Assembly (NCBI GenBank): GCA_009599575.1 | Contig: VWND01000005.1 | Coordinates: 1,240,001 to 1,304,000, forward strand | From: Blumeriella jaapii | Taxonomy: Eukaryota > Ascomycota > Leotiomycetes > Helotiales > Drepanopezizaceae | Length of the DNA stretch: 64,000 nt | Direction: 5' to 3' | Part shown: in pieces, positions 24,776-37,740 of the stretch | How positions within the stretch are numbered: position 1 is the stretch's first letter | How the letters are laid out: each line of letters starts with the position of its first letter | Made by a program: the position numbers and the translations under genes | Notes under the pieces: generated by a model | What the model was told of the DNA's origin: nothing | Seen by the model: the letters and a program-made list of their open reading frames with translations, nothing else | The model's database searches: none

Positions 24776-25040
24776 TATAACGATTTATTTTTTTGCCTCT
24801 CGTATCACCCCAGCAACTACGTGTAACTGCAAGCTCCCTGGTCTTTTAGTGAGTCTCCTATCAACTATGGAAATTATTCATATATATAAGACTCTTTCCT
24901 TTTAGCAACCTTTGTCTTCTGCAATTGTTAATTTTAAATAAATATCTTTGTTACAAAACCAAAGGCTCGTTTTTCATACCATATGAACACGGCGACCAGT
25001 TGACTGATCTCCCAGCCCTCCGACTGATTAGATCGTCACA
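24776..25040 (+). repeat. LTR of gypsy C, 3' copy
   Basis: This is the 265-bp partner of 16,297-16,561. The outer end is intact (GATTAGATCGTCACA). The start adjoining pol is RIP-changed (TATAACG for TGTGACG). Confidence 0.92.
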
Positions 25041-27051
25041 AATATCAGATATTAGCGGGCGGTTTCAATGGCGGCGCAAACTAGCAAAACTCGGTGTATT
25101 AAAAAAGGGATAATACAGAAAAAGAATTATTATTATAAAACGAGCAATTTTCAGATTTTACAAAAAAAAAAAAAAAAAAAAATTTATCGGAGCCGTTATC
25201 AGGACCAAAACCGATTTTAGGCCTTTTTAATAAACTTTTAAAATCTACGGTAAAAAAAAAATATTTTAATATTAATGGATTTAGATATCTTAGAAAATAA
25301 GGCCAAATTTTCGGAAATGGAAGACTTAATAAACGTCGAAGCGATCGAAACCTTTTTTTTACGGTCGATTTTTAAACGTTTAAAGCTCGGAGATAATGGT
25401 TTTTTATAAAAGCTTTTTCGATAAAGCTATTACCGACCAGTTTTAATTTTCAAAATTAATTATTAATCGGAAATATATAAAATATATTCGAAATATTTTA
25501 ACCGACGCGATAAAAGCGTTAGAAATTTATAAAAATCTAAAAAAAAGTAATAAATTAACAAAGCTTATTATTGCAAAACAGAATAAAACAAAGTAAAAAG
25601 TTTTGAAAAATTCTTCGGCGCGGATATAAAAATAGTTTTTTATACGAAAAAGCGCGCAATTCAACTTTTTAAATTATAATTAAAAGCTATCGCTCGGCAA
25701 ATCAAGCGTCAAATCGATTTAAAATAAAACAGCCATTTAAACGCTTGCTTTGAAAAGCTTTTTTAAAGCTGATTATTAAAAAAAAAAAGCATTATTTAAA
25801 AAAAAATAAAAAAAATAAATCGAAGTTTTCTATAAGCGATAAAAAGCAGCTGATTTCAAAAACTGCTAAACGAAATCGTACAAATTTTATTTTATATTAG
25901 CCGGACAGATCGGAAATATACGCTATAATATGCGAAATGCTTTAATTAATAATTTTATTTATTAAAAACAACACATCGACGAATTCGTTTATACTTTTTA
26001 AACAAACGAGCCGATTTAAATGGATAGAAAAAACTTTTAAGATGTTTACGCAATAATAGCGGCTTCGATAAAAGAAAAATCGGTGAGAAATATTTAACTT
26101 TTCGATTAAAAATAATATCGGAATAATTTGCCGAAAGTTTTAAAAAACTGAAACGAATTAAAAAACTATCAGATGGGAAAACAGTTTAAAAAAAAAAGTA
26201 AAAACCGAAATTAAAAACTTAAAAACCAGAAAATGCTGGAAAATTATTAAAAAAAATAAAATTATAAAAATTTCTTTATTTAAATAGGTTTTTATATATA
26301 AAACAAACAGCTTAAGCGAATTGCAACGATATAAATCGAAATTAGTCGTAAAAAGAAATTTTAAAACGAAGTTTTAATTTTTTTTATATACGCAGCTATA
26401 TTCGCAGTCCGTTTTTTTCGAACGGTTATAGCGTTGGCGGCTTATTTCGATCTGGAAATTAAGCAATTCGATATAATTAATATATTCGTTAATATAAAAC
26501 GAAATTCCAAAAGTAAATCAATTACGTATTATTTGCCTGATGGATTTAAATAACCAGGTATAATAATATAATTAAACCGAGTTTTATATAAATTAAAAAA
26601 AAATTTAATTTTGTAATACGGCGAATTCGCTAACATTTTAAAAAAGCTTAAGCTCGAATCAATAGGCGAAAAGTCTTATATATTCGCTAACGAAATGCGA
26701 AACGTATACGTAGCGTTTTACGTTAACGATATTTAAGTTTTATATTACGCTTTTTATTCGTTAAAAGCCGACGAAATTATTTTCGGTCTAAAAAAGGCTT
26801 ACGAGCTTACAAATATAAAAAATTTGAATTATTTTTTCGGAATTCGTATTTTACGAAACAAACAAAAAAAAAAAAAAGTCTTTTTGCTTTACGACTTTTA
26901 TATCGAAAAAAAACGCTACGAAATTTAATATATGCAAAAAGCGCTTTTTAAATACGTCTTTTTTAATCTGCGAATTTATTAAAAACCCAAGCGTAGCTAC
27001 GCTTTCGCAAATTAAAAAGTATTAAAAAAAATCGGTTTAATTTTGTATACG
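25041..27051 (+). mobile_element. Ty1/copia element, third segment (linker and reverse transcriptase)
   Basis: Degraded plus-strand translation from about 26,390 matches the copia RT order: an 'FDVVNAF.NA' block (RQFDIINIF-like), a YYLPDGFK-type block near 26,530, 'NRALYGLK' near 26,575, a degraded Y-V-D-D region near 26,730, and DMGELNYFLGIR (seen as KNLNYFFGIR) near 26,815-26,850. The reading runs up to KIG-LILYT at 27,046 and is then cut by gypsy D. A 22-bp poly(A) run is at about 25,159. Confidence 0.75.
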
Positions 27052-27461
27052 TGTCAGGAACCAACATCACGTGTATAAGTCAGGTGATCCGCCAAGACCC
27101 TCTGCCTCCTACCAATCCTCGAATAATACTTTCTGCGGATAGGCCGTGGAGGCCGGATAATATTATAAAGGTTGGAAATGACATTTAGATAAAACACTTT
27201 ATAAAAATGATTGCTAAACCAATTATTAAAATTATATTGAAAAAGATTGAAAAAAGATCGGAATAAGAGCTGAAAAGCATATTAAATAAAATTCGTTTAG
27301 TTTCCTAAGAAATACTTTTTTCGAAGGCTCCACTTTTTTTTTTATATTTATACACGCTTCTTACTAAAAATATAAAAAGTAAAAATTAATTTAATTATTA
27401 ATTTAATTTTATTTGAGTTTTATTATTTAAATTAATGTTTTTTTGCTTTTTAATTTTTACA
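27052..27461 (+). repeat. LTR of gypsy D, 5' copy
   Basis: The outer half is nearly unmutated (TGATCCGCCAAGACCCTC, GGATAGGCCGTGGAGG). The inner half is almost pure A/T where the right copy keeps AGTCTGACTATCAACCC. Confidence 0.92.
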
Positions 27462-28299
27462 TTTTGATTTTTTTATTTACCGAAACGGCAATTCGATATT
27501 ATTAAAACAATTTTTTATTATATTATTATATTTATATCGTTATTATCGATATTATAGCTTTTCGCATTCGCAGCGAATAAGCATTTTTAGCTATTTTAAA
27601 AGATTTAGCATTTTCGGCTGCTTAGGGAAACTCCGTATTATCGTTTTTTTCAACGTTACCAATTTTATTAAAGGTCGAAAATACCTTATTATCAGAGCGC
27701 GACGATTTTTTAATTTTTTTTATCGAAAAAATTATTAAAAAAGGCCACGTTTAAAACGATTCGGAAAAACCTTTTATCGAAACTCTGATTTATTTGGCTA
27801 ACGAACGAATTCGCGCCGAACAAAAAAAAAACGATAAACGTAAAAAAATAAAAAAGATACGAGCTAAAATAAAGCAGAAAAAGACCGAAAAAAGGATTTA
27901 CGAAATAATTAAAAGATTCGAAAAAACCAAAAGACGCCGAAACGAATTTCGAAAAAAAGTTAAATAATTTCAATAAGAATTTGACGCTTTCGAAAATATC
28001 GAAAAAAAAGTTTTTATATTTCTTAATACCGTTTTAACTAAGAAAAAACAGAAAATAATCTAAGCCGGCGATTATTATAAAATATTTTCGAAGCATTACG
28101 ATAATAATATTTATTAAAAACGATTTAGCATTTTTTTTAAATATATTATATTTTTTGTAAAAAACACAGCGAATTCGAGCCGAAAAATATTAAAAATAAA
28201 AAACTTTTTAATATATCGAGAGAAAAATATTAAAAAAGCTTAATTTTTTATTCGGCGTGCAGAACAAAGCTTTCGCTAAAATAAAAAAATAATATTTTA

Positions 28300-29065
28300 T
28301 ACCGATTAAAAAAAAATTAACGCCTGTGTTTTAGCTTTCGACGATAAAATGGAAAAAAAGTGGACCGGATACGAACGACGTTTTACGAATATTCGAATTA
28401 TATGAAACGATTTTAAAAAATAAATATTAGATTTTTTAATAAATGCGGAAAATCGAAAAATCGCGGCTTCGAATTTATACGATAAAGCGAAGCAAAAAAA
28501 ACATAAATTAATTAACGATTTCGTTGCTTATTTAAATAATTTCGAATAACAATTGCAAATAATAAACGATGCGATTAAAAAAAAATACTTTTCGCAAAAC
28601 TCCGATTTATTTTTCGAAAAAAAATTATTAAACGAAGCAATATTATAGCTACAAGTTCGTACGAAAAATTGGTATTAATCGCTCGTCGTATCGAAAATGC
28701 TAATAAAATTATTAACGACGAAACGAAAAATAATAAACGACGAAACGAGCGCAAAAAAAAAAAAAAGGAAAAAACTTATATTTATAATTAAAGCTTAAAA
28801 GGTTAAAACAGATATATACCGTTTTCGATTCGAAAATACGTTATAAAAAAAAAACGAAAGCGAGAAAACGATAATTTTAATAAAATTCTTTGGAATCTTA
28901 GAATTTTTAACGATTTTTTTTACTTTTCGAAATGCAATCGCTGTCAAAAGAAAAAGCATCGCATAGTAAATTGTTTAAAAATCGAATGCTATAAATGCAA
29001 TAGAAAAAGACATATAGTTTTAAATTGCTTCGAAATTAATAAATTTAAAAATTCGGAAAAAGCTT
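28300..29065 (+). pseudogene. Gypsy D gag remnant with two CCHC zinc knuckles
   Basis: At 28,930-29,035 a continuous frame reads CNRCQKKKHRIVNC and then CYKCNRKRHIVLNC. Both are perfect C-x2-C-x4-H-x4-C knuckles, normally used to bind genomic RNA in the particle. Upstream sequence is stop-interrupted and Lys/Asn-rich. Confidence 0.8.
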
Positions 29066-29099
29066 TCGTTCGATTTTAATTTCGTCGCTGCTAACAAAA

Positions 29100-32000
29100 T
29101 CGAATAAAAAAAAAAGACAGAAAATAATAATTTTAGTCGAAATTAAAAAAGCCAAAAGCGAAACTCGTACGAAACGAGCTTTTATCGATTGCGGCGCGAA
29201 AAAAAATTGCGTAATCCAAAAGTTATTAATTAAGTATAAATAGAAATTAATTTAAAAACGTATTAATTTATTTACGGTCGAGAAAAAAAAAGTAACTATT
29301 TACGGCACGCATACGCAATTTATTCGCGCTATTAATAATTATAAAACAATTAAAAAAATACAAAGCGATTTCGTGGCTTGCGATATAAATATTTCAAAGG
29401 TTTTATTTATCCTAAAGTTTTTTTGGTTGCGAAATATCGATTCCGCTATAAGCTTTCGAGCTAAGTCGTGGCGATATTCAATCGAACGCTTACAATTTAA
29501 TTTCGTTATAATTAAACGTTTTAAAAAGGAATTCAAGAAAAAACAAGCGTTTTGTATCGTTTTGAAAAAAGCTATTAAAAAACAATATTAATTACTTTTT
29601 AAATACGACGATTACGCCGACGTGTTTAACGATACCGCCGCGGTTATTTTAGCTTTTTACTATTTTATAAAGCATCGAATAAACTTCGCAGAAAAAAAAA
29701 CCTTTTTTAAAAATCAATTTACTTTTTGTCGGAATCTGAATTCACCGAATTACGCGAATATTTCGATTCGAGCTTAAAAAAAAGCTGGATAAAAAAATCG
29801 ATTAGCTTTGCCGGCGCACCGGTAATATTTATACCGAAAAAAAACGGAAATTTACGATTATACGTCGATTATAAAGGATTTAAACGCAGTTACGGTTAAA
29901 AATCGAATTTTTTTACTTTTTATAAGCGAAACCTTGGATCGTTTAAGAAAAGCTAAAATATTTATTAAGCTAGATTTTATTTGGACGTACCACCGCTTTC
30001 GAATAAAAAAAAAAAATAAATAGAAAACTGCGTTTCGCATTCGTTACGAACATTTCGAATATTACGTATTATTCTTCGGCTTTTCGAACGTATTAGCAAC
30101 CTTCCAAGCGTATATTAATTAAATTTTAGTCGGTTTAATAAATATTACGTATATAATTTATTTCGACGATATTTTAATATTTTTCGAAAATTCCGACGAT
30201 TATATAAACGCGGTAAAAAAAGTTTTCGAAAAACTTCGTATTAACAAATTTTACGAAAATCTGAAAAAATATATTTTCGATACGAATACGATTGAATTTT
30301 TAGGCTTCGTCGTTATTTCTACGGGAATTGAAATAAACCCAAAAAAAATAAATAATATTCGGAAATAACTTTTTTTTATTACGTAGCGAAATATTTAAGT
30401 ATTTTTAGGTTTTATTAACTTTTACAAACGTTTTATTAAAAATTACGCTAAGCTTTGCCGATTTATTATAAATCTTTTAAAAAAAATGCAACGAGGAAAA
30501 ATATCGGGCCTTTTTCGTTTTTTATTCGAAGCGAAGCTCGCTTTTTTACTTTTAAAAAAAAAGTTTTGCCAAGCATCGATTCTACGCTATTTCGATCTTC
30601 GATTAAAAATTTAAATCGAAACAAACGCTTCGAAATTCGTTATAAACGGAATATTATTTTAATTATTCGGCGAAAATGCGAAGATACGTTGATATTTTAT
30701 CGCGTATTATTCGAAAAAGCTTTTTTTTATAAAACAAAAATACGAAATCTACGACGCTAAGCTAATAGCTATAATTCACGCTTTTAAATAATAAAGCTAA
30801 TATTTACGTAGCGCTTTCGACGTTATTATTATACGTACAAATTATTACAATTTGAAATACTTTTTTACGAAAAAACGTTTAAACGAACGCTAAGCGAAAT
30901 GGGCCGACGAGCTAGTTAAATACGATTTTGCAATCGAATATAAAACAAAAGTTTTTAATCCGGCGAATGGTTTTTTCCGCCGGCCAAATTTAAAAAAAAA
31001 TTTAAAAAAAAATAACGAGCAGCTGCCTACGTTGCATCGCAAGCTAAAATTAGCTTATTTAAGAAATTTTAAAATATTTTTCGTAGTAAAAATACGCCTA
31101 AAGTCGGGGCATGGATTATTTCGCGCCGATAAGTATTCGAAGCTTTTGTTAACGAAATCAAAAGATAAAAAGCAAACGGGAAAAAGCTAAATAAAAAGTT
31201 TTTTCGCCGGATTGTTTTTTGCTAATATTATTAATTGCAAACAGTATATATTACGAAGCGTAGCCGTTATGTTATTATAATTCGAAACGGCTAATAATAA
31301 GCTAACAAAACCGATTTATAAAACTATTTTTAAATTGCAAAAATCTGATTTTTTTGTATTACAAAAGACGTACGAATCGGCTTCGCAAAGCAATCGAGCC
31401 GGATCCGAAAAATACTGGCGTATAGGCCAAAATAAATTATTACGTTATAAAAAACGTGCGTATATTTCGAATAAAAGCGTTATTAAAAACGAAATATTAA
31501 AAATTAATTACGACGACCCGACCGCCGGCTATTAAAGTTTTCGGCGAACGCTAGAACTGGTCGAAAAAAAGTATTTCTGGCCTGGTTTACGAAGCGACGT
31601 AAAGCGTTACGTTAATACGTATAGAAAATGCTAAAAAAGCAAATTTAGAAAGCACCGACCTTATGGCGAATTAGCTTTTTTTTCGATTTTTACGAAACTT
31701 TAGAAAAAAATAATTATGGATTTTATTACGAATTTATTTTTTAGTAAAAAACGAAGCCGTATTTACGATTCGATATTCGTTATAATAAACCGATATACGA
31801 AGTTATCGAAATATATACCGATACAAAAAACGATTTTAGCTTTAGATTTGGCTGAAATATTTATACAGCACGTTTATAAAGATTTTGGCTGCTTTAAAAA
31901 AATTATTACAAATAAAAAATCAGTTTTTATTAATAAATTCTGGTTTTTAGTAATATTTTATTTATAAATACAACGTCGATTAAATATCGCTTTTTATTTT

Positions 32001-32420
32001 TAAACAAATAGCCAAACGGAACGTTAAAATTAAGTTTTAAAATTTTACTTTCGCACGTATTGCGATTATCGATAAAACGATTAAATTACGAAGCTTGCTT
32101 TAGCCGAGTTTACGTATAATAATTCGATATACGCTTTTACGGGTTTTACTTTTTTTCGTATGTTATACGGTTTTCATCCAGAATTTGGCAGCAACGTCGA
32201 AAGCGACGTCGTAAAAAAAAGAATATCGTCAGCGGAAAAGCGAGTTAGAATATTGCAAAAAAAAAGAAAAGTATTTAGTAAAAAACTAAAAAAAGCTAAC
32301 GCGAATTATAAAAAATTTTACGATGTTAAATATAAAAAAATTAAATTTCAAATAAGCGATAAAATATTATTATCGATTAAAAACTTTCGATAGCTACGAT
32401 TTTTTCGAAAGCTTTTAAAT
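29100..32420 (+). pseudogene. Gypsy D protease-RT-RNase H-integrase remnant
   Basis: The protease core reads FIDCGAKKNCVI near 29,185-29,225 (family D-S/T-G-A). RT starts about 29,810 with [22 protein letters not shown] motifs follow in shifting frames to about 30,450. The RNase H zone is 30,500-30,960. The integrase zinc region (YWPGLRSDVKRYVNTYRKC) is near 31,580-31,640. The 83-codon open stretch at 31,716-31,967 covers the catalytic core start (MDFITNLFFSKKRSRIYDSI), and 32,160-32,393 covers the post-integrase part with KFQISDKILLS. Many stops are present. Confidence 0.8.
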
Positions 32421-32829
32421 AAATATCTAAAGCTTTTTAAAATCAAACGAATTATATACGAGCACGGCCAAGCTTATTAATTCGAACTTCTTTTTTAATA
32501 TCGTATTTACGATATTTTCCACGTTTTTTTATTAGAATCTTAGCAGGGTCGAAACGATACCGAGCCGAAGAATAATATAATAAAATTTCAAAAACCCGAA
32601 AAATACAAAATCAAATTAATACAAACTTATAAAAATACAAAAAAAGGCCGATATTATTTGATGCGATAAAAAAGCTATTTATTAAGCGAAGATTTTTAAA
32701 AGCCAAAAAACCATTTTACGAACGCAAAAAAGATTATAAAAAAATACTTAAAAAATACGATAAATAATAGCAACGGAGCAATAACGAATACGCGCCGTAA
32801 AAGCAAAAAAAAGAAAACAAAAACATTTA

Positions 32830-33707
32830 GAAAATTTTAAAACCGCCGCTAAGCTAATTTATTTTTATTATTATTTTTTTTTTTATTTTTTTCGTTATTT
32901 TCTTTAGATTTAAAAGCAGCGGCAGGCTAAAAAAATTAATACTAAACGAATTCGCAGAATATTCGATTTATTTTAATTAAAGTTTTTACGATAGCCGTAA
33001 TCGAATTTTAAATTGCAATTACGATATTTTCGTAGAAATCCAGAATTTAATTTAACTGGTTAGAATAAATCCGAGCGACGTTTTCGAAACGTCGGAAAAT
33101 ACGTTTTATATTAGCGTTGTTAAAAAAAAAAGCCGGCGCAGCTAAAACTTTTAAAACAGCAGCAGCCGTTAAACCGGCAAAAACGGACGCAGCAGCAGCG
33201 GCGGCAGCCTAAACCGCGGCGCGATTCGTACGATTTCCGATTATTATAAAAGTCGAAGCGTTATTTTTTTTTAAACGATTTATATAAGCGTTGTAAATAA
33301 TAAAATCGATAAAAGTTTTAGCAAAAGTTTTGGTTTCGGCAGCAAAAAAAAAAAAAGCGGCAGCGGCGGTAGTAATATCGAAACGATTTATAAAATCGTT
33401 AAAGCCCGCGAAAAGTGTTTGCGTTTTAATAGCGCGTACGGCAGGAATTTGTAATTAATTAAAAACGAATTCGAATAAAAGTTTAAAAAATTTATAAAAA
33501 AGCATTAAATATACGAAGCTTTGCAGCGGTTGTATTTTACGCTAAAAAGCTCGAAAACGCCAAAAAGTAAAAAGGCCGCTGTGATGCTTTCGCGTAAAAT
33601 CAGGCGGACGCACCAAAAGCAAATAAAAATTAAAAGCATTTTAAAAGTTCGCGGCGAACGCGGCGAAAAGCAATTGATTAAAATAAAAAAAAGCTGACAA
33701 AAAAAAA

Positions 33708-33738
<31 letters not shown>

Positions 33739-33993
33739 AAGCAGGAAAATAACGGCCATTTTAAAGAAAAAAGCTTTTTTAAACGAAAATGCGAGCGCTA
33801 CCGAAAACAAAAAAAACAAAACAGCAGAACAGCCATAATTCACGATTAAAAGCGAAAAAAACAGTTATAATTTACGACCGAAAGCGAAAAAAACCGCATG
33901 TTATTTCGAAAGCGTAACGTACGTTATATACGGAAGCATACGCATAAAAAAATCAATCGCTTTTGAGAACCAAAGGCTTAAAAAAAGAAATAA
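32830..33993 (+). other. Gypsy D 3' region, no gene recognised
   Basis: This is AT-rich sequence with GCAGCAGC-type short tracts (33,130-33,220) and a run of about 30 A at 33,707-33,737. The minus-strand 112-codon frame here (33,843-33,505) is a Phe-rich artefact of the A-tract. A purine-rich stretch (GGCTTAAAAAAAGAAATAA) just before the 3' LTR may be the polypurine tract. Confidence 0.5.
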
Positions 33994-34406
33994 TATCAGA
34001 AACTAATATTACGTATATAAGTTAAATGATCCGCCAAAACCTTTTGTTTTTTATTAACTTTCGAATAGTATTTTCTGCGAATAAATCGTAAGGGCCGGAT
34101 AGTATTATAAAGGCTAAAGATAATATTTAAATAAAATATTTTATAAAAATAATTGCTAAAAAATCAGTTATTAAAGTTATATTAAAAAAAATTAAAAAAA
34201 GATCGGAATAAGGGCTAAAAAGCATATTAAATAAAGTTCGCCTGGTTTCCTAGGAAATACTTTTTTCGAGGGCTCCACCCCTCCTTTTGTATTTATATAC
34301 GCCTTTTACTAGAAATATAAAAGGTAGAGATCAGTCTGACTATCAACCCAATCTTATCTGAGCTCTATTGTTTGAACTAGTGTTTCCCTGCCTTTTAATT
34401 TTTATA
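33994..34406 (+). repeat. LTR of gypsy D, 3' copy
   Basis: The half facing the interior is RIP-mutated (AACTAATATTACGTATATAAG). The outer half is clean (GGGCTCCACCCCTCCTTTTG, GAACTAGTGTTTCCCTGCC). Confidence 0.92.
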
Positions 34407-34900
34407 ATACGACTATTATATTTTAACCCGACGTGGCTTTCGCAGCTTTTTAGCTTTTTTACTTTTTTACTAATCCGAATTTTTAATATTTCGAAGCAAT
34501 TAATTAAACGTTTCGATATTTTTATAAAACGAAGTTTTTAAAAATCGTTTATAATCGGGAAAAGCGGAAAAATCAATTAATAGTTTTTATCGACGCTTTT
34601 TTCGCCGACGATTTAAAAATTCGGAAATCTTTTCAGAAATATATTTTTTTTTTTCGGAAATATTATTTTGTAAAAAGCTGTACGACAAAATATAATTACT
34701 ATTTTTTTTATTAAAGCGAAGCTATTTGCTTATATAGCGACCGTAAAAAAGATAATAGCATTTTAATGTTTTTTTTAAAAAAACTTCGATTCGATATTAT
34801 TTTTAAATAAAACGTATATTACGATAATTAGCAAACGATTAAATTAATCGTAAAAAAAAAAAAAATTTTACGAAGTTTCGCTACTTCGATATAAGCAATA
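34407..34900 (+). mobile_element. Ty1/copia element, fourth segment (RNase H)
   Basis: It resumes directly after the ATACG duplication. Plus-strand translation continues the 'RPDVAFA' block (F-PDVAFA at about 34,420), then a degraded 'DASFADD...RKSSQGY' RNase H signature at about 34,590-34,650. This fixes the copia element as the host of gypsy D. The 3' LTR of copia is not certain. Confidence 0.65.
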
Positions 34901-36948
34901 TATAAATTCGCTAAAAATATTAAAATAGAAAGTTTAAAATTATATATTCTTTAATAAATAAAATATACGCAAACGGTTTTATTAAAAATTTGATTTGATA
35001 AAAGCACGAAAATTTCGTTAAATTTTTTAATTTACGGAATTTTCGAAGCTTTATCGAAAAGCTCGATTAATCGAGCTGAAAAGCTTACGCTTTGCAAATT
35101 TACATTTATTTAAACATATTTTTATTAAAATTTAAATCGCAGTAAAAATTATTTTTTAATTAAAGAAAATCCGAATTTTTCGCAAATCCAAAACTAAACC
35201 GCTTAGCTTTGCAAAAAGTTAAAAATATAATTCGCTAAAATAATAATCCGCGCCCGACGCTCCGCGATAATCAAACCTGAGATAAATCCTCCGATAAGCT
35301 TTTTTAAATATAGCTGTTTTAAGTTATACAGCCGGAATTTTTTTTTTTTTGCGAAGCTTTATCAAGCTGAGAATTAAAAACGTTTAGCAAAAAAAATCGC
35401 CGCGAAATTCTTTTTTAAACTTTTAAAAACGGAAGCATTTTTTAATAAATCGTGGCCAGGTTTTATTCCGTTAGTACGTAAAGTAAAAGTAAGAGTTTTT
35501 ATTCGAAAAGCAAAAGGCTAAAAAGCTTTAAAAGCCGCGGCGAGCTTTGCGTTAATAATACGCTTTGTGATTATTAGTTTTGCTTTTGAATTACGATCGA
35601 TTTAAAAGCTTATTTTTTGCATTTTTAAAGCCGCTTTAACCGTAAAATAAAAAATAACCGTTATATTTTAAAATTCGATTAATAAAAACGACAGAGTTTT
35701 TCGATACAATTGAACGCGTTAATAACTTTGTTTTATCCGAATTTTAAAAACGAAAAATTACGCAATTATAATGTTCGCGTCGGCTGGAATATACGACGTA
35801 TTAATTGCGTAGCACCGATAGCAACAAGTTTTAATTAAATTCGATAAGTATTCGTAATTTAAATTTTTAATTGCTTCGCGAACAATATAAATTATATAAA
35901 AAGTAAAATTAAAAAACCCAAAAATAACAAGCTTTTTGGCCTTAATGCGAACGCGTTTTAAAAAACGATTATCGTTATTATTTTTATTTTTATTTTTTTC
36001 GCTTTAATAATTTCCGGCCGTTTTTTTTTCAAAAGCGCTAGTATTTTGCTTTTTTTTTTCGGAAATATTATTAGAACCGAAACTACCGCTAATAGCGCTT
36101 TTACCGCTAACAGCGTTTTCCGCTATTTCTTTCAAGCGTTATATCGGTATTTTCGAAGCCAAATAAATATAAATTTTCGAAAAAAACCGTTTAAAAAACG
36201 AAATATCGAAAAGATCGCTTTTTTCGAAAAAATTAAAAAAAAAACGAATTGGCCGAAAAACCCGATTAATTACGCAAAATGAATTTCGCAAAACTCCGAT
36301 TGCGCAAGCGCCGAAAACTGAAAGTCCGAGGAGCTGGGCCAATTAATCGCGTAAAACCACGCGGACGACTTTTTTTTAAATATAAAAAAAGCTATATCGA
36401 TGTTTTTAATTAAAATAATAAAAATTTGAATTTATTAAAAAACTGATAGAAAAATAAAAAAAATTAAAGTTTTTAAAAGCGACGAAACGCTTATTTAAGC
36501 TAAATTGGCTTTATTTACGCTTCGCAACGACAAAAAATATAAATAAATTATATAAATATTGCAATATCGTGTTACGGCCGTATTCGGACGATAAAAAAAC
36601 TTTTCCGCGCTTTTAAAAAAATAGCTGATCACCGGATTAGCAATTAGCTAAAAAGTATATTGCGTTATATTTACATTTTTTTTTTTTTTTTTTTCTAGAT
36701 TTATTTTTTTATACGCTTTTAATAATTAAATTTTTTTAAAGCTCGGAAAAGCTCGTAGTTACGTAATAACAAGCTTTTTCGAAAACTAGTTTTTCCGAGC
36801 GATTGACTAAGCGAGCCCGAACCTTCCGTTTTTTGCGGAAAGCTCGCCAGTCAGATTTAGAATAATACAAGTAACATCTTACTGCATATAATTTATCCGT
36901 CCCAGCCTCCGGTGAGGGTTCCTACCGACTATTCAGCTATGCACGACA
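34901..36948. other. RIP-degraded sequence, unassigned
   Basis: AT-rich DNA without a recognisable gene. It probably contains the copia 3' end. The less decayed patch 36,770-36,948 (GCGAGCCCGAACCTTCCG, then CCCAGCCTCCGGTGAGGG) may be its LTR, but no second copy is in the window to prove it. A 78-codon plus frame at 36,046-36,282 and a minus frame at 36,342-36,139 overlap and are not supported. Confidence 0.5.
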
Positions 36949-37740
36949 GTTTTTTACTAACTTTCGAATAATATTTTCTGCGGATAGGCCGTGGGGGCCG
37001 GATAGTATTATAAGGGCTGGAAATAATATTTAAGTAAAACACTTTATAAAAATAATTGCTAAGAAATTAATTATTAAGATTATATTGAAAAGGATTGTTA
37101 CGAAAAAGAAAAGATCGGGATAGGGGCTGGAAAAGCATATTAAATGAAATTCGCCTGGTTTCCTGGAAAATACTTTTTTCGAAGGCTTTACCCCTTCTTT
37201 TATACTATAAGCGCCTTTTATTAGAAATGTAGAAAGTAGAAATCAGTTTGACTATCAACCCAATCTTATCTGAGCTTTATTATCTGAACTAGTGTTTCCC
37301 TGCCTTTCAATCCTTATATTAAACCTTTCTAATATTATAAACGTATATTTAGTTTTTCACGCTAATCGATTGCGTAAAACAGCTAACGACGCATTTCCAA
37401 ATCAGATTAACCCAACTTCTAAGCTTATATAACTAATAAGCTTAAATACGAAATCGAAAAATTAATCGCTTATCGAATGCAGCGGAAAACCTTTTAGTAC
37501 AAAGCTTTTTAAATAAACTTAAATAAAAATCTCACGTGGTACCCCGCGTTTAATTTTATATACGCTTTTTTAAAAATGCGCGACTTTCATTTAGCGTATA
37601 AAAAGCTTCCCGGTCCTTTTATAAAACTTGTAAATTGGCTAAAAGCGTATTCCGAAAGTTTAAATTCGTACGACCATTTAAATAGCGACGTACCAATAGA
37701 TAAAAGCTCGAAAGCGCGCTTTTTTCGGACGAGGAAATAA

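Larger units (their letters stand above)
16297..25040 (+). mobile_element. Ty3/gypsy element C, complete with LTRs and AATAT target duplication, about 8.7 kb
   Basis: It is bounded by two 265-bp LTRs (16,297-16,561 and 24,776-25,040) with ends TGTGACGAT...ATCGTCACA. It is flanked by a perfect 5-bp duplication AATAT (16,292-16,296 and 25,041-25,045). The plus-strand order is an unusually long leader with palindrome and minisatellite arrays (16,562-19,150), gag (about 19,500-20,540), RT (about 21,840-22,300), RNase H (22,640-22,960), integrase (23,340-24,060) and a chromodomain-type tail to about 24,770. A truncated second copy of its 3' end is at 37,319-38,006. It is inactive because of RIP. 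Confidence 0.92.
27052..34406 (+). mobile_element. Ty3/gypsy element D, complete with LTRs and ATACG target duplication, about 7.4 kb
   Basis: LTRs at 27,052-27,461 (410 bp) and 33,994-34,406 (413 bp) begin TGTCAGGAACCAAC (decayed to TATCAGAAACTAAT on the right) and end TTTTTACA/TTTTTATA. A perfect ATACG duplication flanks it (27,047-27,051 and 34,407-34,411). Inside, on the plus strand, are gag with two zinc knuckles, protease, RT, RNase H, integrase and a tail. It is inserted in copia pol between RT and RNase H. Truncated copies lie at 36,949-37,318, 38,007-38,160 and, inverted, 38,161-38,754. It is dead by RIP. Confidence 0.92.
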
